Below are positions 5,607-8,812 of a stretch of DNA of 8,812 nucleotides, piece after piece. The stretch lies in contig DMCY01000090.1 in NCBI GenBank assembly GCA_003451675.1, forward strand, positions 1 through 8,812, in the 5' to 3' direction. The position numbers were made by a program, and so were the translations under genes. Below the pieces are notes generated by a model. It was not told the origin of the DNA. It made no database searches and saw only the letters and a program-made list of their open reading frames with translations. Source of the DNA: Candidatus Atribacteria bacterium (lineage in GTDB: Bacteria > Atribacterota > JS1 > SB-45 > 34-128). The stretch's first letter is position 1; each line of letters opens with the position of its first letter.

Positions 5607-6506
5607 ATGGGAATCAGGAAAGCCAGAATAAAAAAACATATATCTAGAATAGTATTATATGTATTGGTTGTTCTTATTGTTGTCTGGACTCTTGCTCCCT
5701 TTACCTGGCTGTTTATTTCTGGTCTTTTCCCTTATAAGGAATTGATTTCAGACCGTACTACCAGTTGGTTTCCTGAGAATCCGACTTTAAAGAATTTTCA
5801 AGCAATGTTTGATATGAGTAGTCATATTGGCCAGAGGTTCATGGCTGCCCTTCGTAACAGTCTTATTATCTCTGGCAGTGTAACTATCATTTGTTTAATT
5901 TTTGGAACTCTGGCTGCTTATGCTTTGGCCAGATTAAAATTTCCTTTTAAAAATAATATCGTTATGTCTTTAATTTCTATTCGTATGATACCTACTGTAG
6001 CCTTGGTTATCCCATTTTTTGTTATTATTCGTACCTTTGATTACTATCTAATACAGGCCAATAGTAACTTTCATTTTTATGATACTAAAATAAACCTGAT
6101 TATACTTTATGTTACTTTTATTCTGGGATTTGTTATCTGGATTATGAGAGGATTTTTTCTTACTATCCCTACTGAGCTGGAAGAAGCAGCGAGAATTGAC
6201 GGATGTACCAGGACTCAGGCATTAATAAAAATTGTTCTTCCCCTCTCGGCACCTGGTTTGGTGGCGACCGGAATTTTTACCTTTCTCTTAGCCTGGGATG
6301 AATTTGTTTTAGCACTGGTTTTTACTAAAACCACAAATTCTATAACTATACCTGTATTTATTTCTGCCTTAGGAAGTCAATATATCCACGCCTTTGATCA
6401 AATAGCTGCTTCCGGATTTGTTGCCTCTTTACCTCCCATTGCATTAGCTTTAATATTTCAAAAGTTTTTAATTAAGGGTTTGACAGCGGGAAGCACTAAG
6501 GGATAA
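5607..6506 (+). CDS. ABC transporter permease, MalG/UgpE type
   Basis: This 299-aa second permease is the partner of the upstream MalF-type subunit. It starts with a basic cytoplasmic tail (GIRKARIKKHISR) and a first helix (residues 15-39, LYVLVVLIVVWTLAPFTWLF), then the FPYKELI…NPTLKNFQAMF segment usual in MalG-type proteins, NSLIIS (84-89), and LAAYALARLKF (102-112). The EAA loop is LEEAARIDGCTRTQALIKIV followed by LPLSAPG (191-217), then a helix with LLAWDEFVLAL. Six helices are expected. ATG 5607 lies 3 nt after the previous stop, with GAGGAGG at 5592-5598 inside the end of that gene, so translation is likely coupled. No ATPase gene follows: after 85 nt comes an unrelated radical SAM gene. 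Confidence 0.9.
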   Translation: MGIRKARIKKHISRIVLYVLVVLIVVWTLAPFTWLFISGLFPYKELISDRTTSWFPENPTLKNFQAMFDMSSHIGQRFMAALRNSLIISGSVTIICLIFGTLAAYALARLKFPFKNNIVMSLISIRMIPTVALVIPFFVIIRTFDYYLIQANSNFHFYDTKINLIILYVTFILGFVIWIMRGFFLTIPTELEEAARIDGCTRTQALIKIVLPLSAPGLVATGIFTFLLAWDEFVLALVFTKTTNSITIPVFISALGSQYIHAFDQIAASGFVASLPPIALALIFQKFLIKGLTAGSTKG

Positions 6507-6591
6507 TATAAGCCAACAATAAAAATTATTTTGTTAGACGAAATTTTATTCTTTAGCTAAAAAAAAATATAAAATTAAGGGGAAGATTAAC

Positions 6592-8073
6592 ATGAAAATA
6601 CTTTTGGTTTACCCTGAATATCCAGAGACCTTCTGGGGTTTTAAATATGCCCTAAAGTTTATCTCTAAAAAGGCAAGTCTCCCGCCTTTGGGGTTGTTAA
6701 CTGTAGCTGCCCTGCTTCCCAAAAAGTGGGAGAAAAAACTGGTAGATATGACCGTAACAGCATTAATTGATAGAGACATCAAATGGGCTGATTATGTATT
6801 TATTAGTGCTATGTCTATTCAAAAGGAATCAGTGAAGAAGATAATTACTCAATGTAAGAGGCTGGGAACTAAGATTGTTGCCGGCGGCCCTCTCTTTACA
6901 TCCGGATATGAAGCCTTTGAGGGTGATGTAGATTATTTTATACTTAATGAGGCTGAAATCACTCTACCTCTATTTTTAGAAGATTTAAAAAGAGGACACC
7001 TTAAACATATTTATACCTCAGATCAGTGGGTAGATATAAAAAAAACCCCAATTCCGCTTTGGGAATTAACCGATATAAATAAATATGTTAACATGTGTAT
7101 CCAATATTCTCGCGGGTGCCCCTTTAACTGTGATTTTTGTGATGTTACCTACCTCTTTGGACATAAGATGAGATTAAAAACTAAAGATCAGATATTAACA
7201 GAATTAGAGAGTCTGTACTCACGGGGATGGAGAGGCGGAGTATTTATTGTTGATGATAATTTTATTGGGAATAAGAGAGAGTTAAAAAACGAGGTGCTTC
7301 CAGCAATTATTAATTGGATGGAAGAACGAAAGCATCCTTTCTCCTTCACTACTCAGGCCTCAATAAATCTTTCTGATGATGAGGAACTTATGCGTTTGAT
7401 GGTCCAGGCAAGGTTTGGTTCGGTATTTGTGGGTATCGAGACTCCTAATGAAGAGAGTTTAGCTGAATGCAATAAGTTACAAAATAAAAATCGTGACCTG
7501 ATAGCTTGTGTTAAGAAAATACAAAGGTTTGGTTTAGTAGTTAACGGAGGATTTATTATAGGCTTTGATAGTGACCCATCTTCAATTTTTGAAAATATGA
7601 TTGAATTTGTGCAAAAAAGTGGGATAGTCAGCGCCATGGTCGGGCTATTAAACGCTCCTCGGGGCACTAAACTCTATAAACGGCTTGTTAAAGAGAATAG
7701 ATTATTAAAAGAAGCTACAGGTGATAATACTGATTTTTCCATCAATTTTATTCCCAAAATGAATTACAAAACACTTATTGATGGCTATAAAAGAGTTCTT
7801 CATACCATTTATTCCCCTAAATGTTACTATGGACGTCTCCTGACGCTTTTAAAAAATATGAAACCTCTGCAAAAACAGAAATATCAATTTCATTTTTGGT
7901 ATCTTACCGCATTCCTTAAATCTATCTGGCAGCTGGGTATAATAGGGAAGGAAAGAATTTATTATTGGAAAATCTTTTTCTGGACTTTGTTTCGACGACC
8001 ACAGCTTTTACCTATGGCCATAACCTATGCCGTCTACGGTTTTCATTTTCGTAAAATTTTTAAAAATTATTAA
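6592..8073 (+). CDS. B12-binding-type radical SAM protein with DUF4070-like C-terminus
   Basis: This 493-aa enzyme has three parts. Residues 1-135 are a B12-binding-like Rossmann domain (MKILLVYPEYPETFWGF…, PPLGLLTVAALLP, WADYVFISAM, AGGPLFT) without the DxHxxG motif, as is common in this subgroup. Residues ~165-360 are a radical SAM domain with SRGCPFNCDFCD (cluster cysteines 176, 180, 183), VFIVDDNFIGNK (217-228), ASINLSDD, VFVGIETP and GGFIIGFDSD. The C-terminal ~120 residues contain AMVGLLNAPRGTKLY and a basic, aromatic-rich tail, as in DUF4070 proteins. Relatives include the hopanoid C-2 methylase HpnP and many enzymes of unknown substrate; a cobalamin-dependent methylation of a lipid-like molecule is a reasonable guess only. 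ATG 6592 has AAGGGGA 8 nt upstream. No clear promoter lies in the 85-nt gap, so it may be read from the transporter operon. Confidence 0.85.
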   Translation: MKILLVYPEYPETFWGFKYALKFISKKASLPPLGLLTVAALLPKKWEKKLVDMTVTALIDRDIKWADYVFISAMSIQKESVKKIITQCKRLGTKIVAGGPLFTSGYEAFEGDVDYFILNEAEITLPLFLEDLKRGHLKHIYTSDQWVDIKKTPIPLWELTDINKYVNMCIQYSRGCPFNCDFCDVTYLFGHKMRLKTKDQILTELESLYSRGWRGGVFIVDDNFIGNKRELKNEVLPAIINWMEERKHPFSFTTQASINLSDDEELMRLMVQARFGSVFVGIETPNEESLAECNKLQNKNRDLIACVKKIQRFGLVVNGGFIIGFDSDPSSIFENMIEFVQKSGIVSAMVGLLNAPRGTKLYKRLVKENRLLKEATGDNTDFSINFIPKMNYKTLIDGYKRVLHTIYSPKCYYGRLLTLLKNMKPLQKQKYQFHFWYLTAFLKSIWQLGIIGKERIYYWKIFFWTLFRRPQLLPMAITYAVYGFHFRKIFKNY

Positions 8074-8117
8074 CTTTGCCAGGGAGTCGTTACCCGCTGA
8101 CAAAGTCTTCACTCAAT

Positions 8118-8127
8118 AAGGGGGTGA
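8118..8127 (+). promoter_or_regulatory. Shine-Dalgarno AAGGGGGTGA selecting a GTG start
   Basis: AAGGGGGTGA differs by one base from the full anti-SD complement AAGGAGGTGA and lies 5 nt before the GTG at 8133. It therefore argues for that start over the in-frame TTG at 8076, which has no site before it. Confidence 0.6.
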
Positions 8128-8132
8128 AAAGT

Positions 8133-8606
8133 GTGGGTTGGGTTGAGATAAGTCAAAAAGAAAGTGTATTGAGAATAACATTTTATTTGTTAGTAGCAGT
8201 TTTCATTTTAGCAATAAGTGTAATTTTCATCCCCGCATTTAGAGGAACTATGAGTAGTACTTTTATGATAATTTCCGGAGTTATTCTCATTATATTGGGT
8301 AGTGTAATAATAGGTTTAACTTTAGTACAAAAAGTAGAAGGAAAACTTAAAAAGTTTTTAATACTAACCGGGGCTTCTGCTGCAGGATTTTTTGTCTGTG
8401 TCTTGCTTCACAATATCTTTTATGGTTTAGAGCAGATTACCGGTCAAGCTATATTAAGCTACCTGATGAAAGCCTTAGAGGTGATATTTTTTCTTATAGC
8501 TGTCTTTGCCTGTCCTATAGGTTTTATAATTGGAGCAATCGGTACTATATTCATGTTTAATAAGAAAAGAAAAATATTGCAAAAAAATATATCGGATAAA
8601 CTTTAA
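8133..8606 (+). CDS. Small four-helix membrane protein of unknown function
   Basis: I do not recognise a family. From GTG 8133 the protein is 157 aa. A short polar N-terminus (GWVEISQKESVLR) is followed by four hydrophobic segments: ITFYLLVAVFILAISVIFI, FMIISGVILIILGSVIIGL, a third around ILTGASAAGFFVCVLLHNIF, and a long fourth (IFFLIAVFACPIGFIIGAIG plus TIFMF). A basic loop (QKVEGKLKK) lies between helices 2 and 3, and the tail is basic (NKKRKILQKN), so both are probably cytoplasmic. No catalytic motif is visible. The longer TTG-started version (8076) adds a polar stretch without a ribosome binding site. It lies 59 nt after the radical SAM gene on the same strand and may be co-transcribed with it; a functional link is not shown. 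Confidence 0.65.
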   Translation: MGWVEISQKESVLRITFYLLVAVFILAISVIFIPAFRGTMSSTFMIISGVILIILGSVIIGLTLVQKVEGKLKKFLILTGASAAGFFVCVLLHNIFYGLEQITGQAILSYLMKALEVIFFLIAVFACPIGFIIGAIGTIFMFNKKRKILQKNISDKL

Positions 8607-8631
8607 GAAAATTACGAATATTTTAGCGGTT

Positions 8632-8648
8632 AGTGAATAGTGAATAGT
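8632..8648. repeat. Short tandem repeat AGTGAAT
   Basis: Two exact copies of AGTGAAT (8632-8638, 8639-8645) plus a third partial AGT are flanked by GGTTAGT-like words (GCGGTTAGT before, TCGTTAGT after). Such GTTAGTGAATAGT strings occur as dispersed extragenic repeats in some bacterial genomes, so this may be one degenerate copy. Confidence 0.45.
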
Positions 8649-8655
8649 CGTTAGT

Positions 8656-8688
8656 AGGATAGGTGAGATGCTTGTCCTGTCTTTCTTT
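8656..8688 (+). terminator. Weak hairpin, possible terminator of the membrane-protein gene
   Basis: AGGATAGG (8656-8663) can pair with CCTGTCTT (8676-8683) over 8 bp including two G-T wobbles, with a 12-nt loop followed by TCTTT. It is the only candidate terminator after the last gene. The rest of the tail (to 8812) is AT-rich, with a small CTTAAA/TTTAAG dyad at 8742-8758 and no gene. Confidence 0.25.
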
Positions 8689-8812
8689 ATGTCATTCAGA
8701 CTGTGTTATAAATAATTCTATTTAGCAATAATTTTTTGTAACTTAAAAAAAATTTAAGATTTTTAAGGTTAATATAAAAATAAAAAATATATTTATCCTA
8801 TTGTTTATGTTA

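Noticed and set aside
6515..6535. AACAA/TTGTT hairpin after the second permease as a terminator
   Set aside because: Only five paired bases before a mismatch, almost all A-T, and no T-tract follows.
8074..8106. CTTTG…CAAAG dyad between the radical SAM and membrane-protein genes
   Set aside because: The paired parts are short and interrupted and no T-tract follows, so it is neither a convincing terminator nor an operator.
8076..8132. TTG 8076 as the start of the small membrane protein
   Set aside because: No ribosome binding site precedes it, and a near-consensus one lies inside this stretch, directed at GTG 8133.

Overview
The window is an AT-rich bacterial stretch with strong purine-rich ribosome binding sites (AGGAGG, GAGGAGG, AAGGGGGTGA), TTG and GTG starts alongside ATG, and TTGACA/TATTAT-type promoters. 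The gene content (anaerobe-type DUF3795 and B3/4 proteins, a carbohydrate ABC importer, a B12-binding radical SAM protein) suits an anaerobic low-GC bacterium, for example Atribacterota or a Firmicutes-like lineage. That placement is inference; no rRNA or tRNA is present to settle it.

Left part (1-2700): a TTG-started B3/4-domain protein runs on the plus strand and overlaps, tail to tail, a broken LysE-family amino-acid exporter gene on the minus strand. A divergent intergenic region follows. It holds a good minus-strand promoter for the exporter and a plus-strand -10 box with an inverted repeat for a 2-dehydropantoate 2-reductase (panE/apbA family) gene. A small cysteine-rich DUF3795 protein with its own promoter comes next.

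Middle part (2698-3310): about 610 bases without a convincing protein gene, but with a dense control region at its right end. In order it holds a 48-bp near-palindrome, a TTGACA-17-TATTAT promoter directly abutting it, an inverted repeat lying on the -10 box, a perfect match to the Gram-positive cre (CcpA/LacI-family) consensus, a leader of about 170 nt, and a nine-codon upstream ORF with a better ribosome binding site than the real gene.

Right part (3311-8606): a carbohydrate-type ABC importer operon encodes a secreted solute-binding protein, a terminator-like stem-loop, a MalF-type permease and a MalG-type permease. No ATPase gene is present, so the transporter probably borrows a shared MsmK/UgpC-like ATPase encoded elsewhere. 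The first permease is interrupted by a one-base frameshift in a run of seven T; one extra T restores a full-length protein with its first membrane helix. Two further same-strand genes follow: a B12-binding-type radical SAM protein with a DUF4070-like C-terminus, and a small four-helix membrane protein. The last 200 bases hold a short tandem repeat, a weak hairpin and AT-rich sequence.

I see no CRISPR array, transposase, phage gene or RNA gene. The most unusual points are the layered operator region in front of the transporter, the homopolymer frameshift in the permease, and the decayed exporter gene fused antisense to its neighbour.
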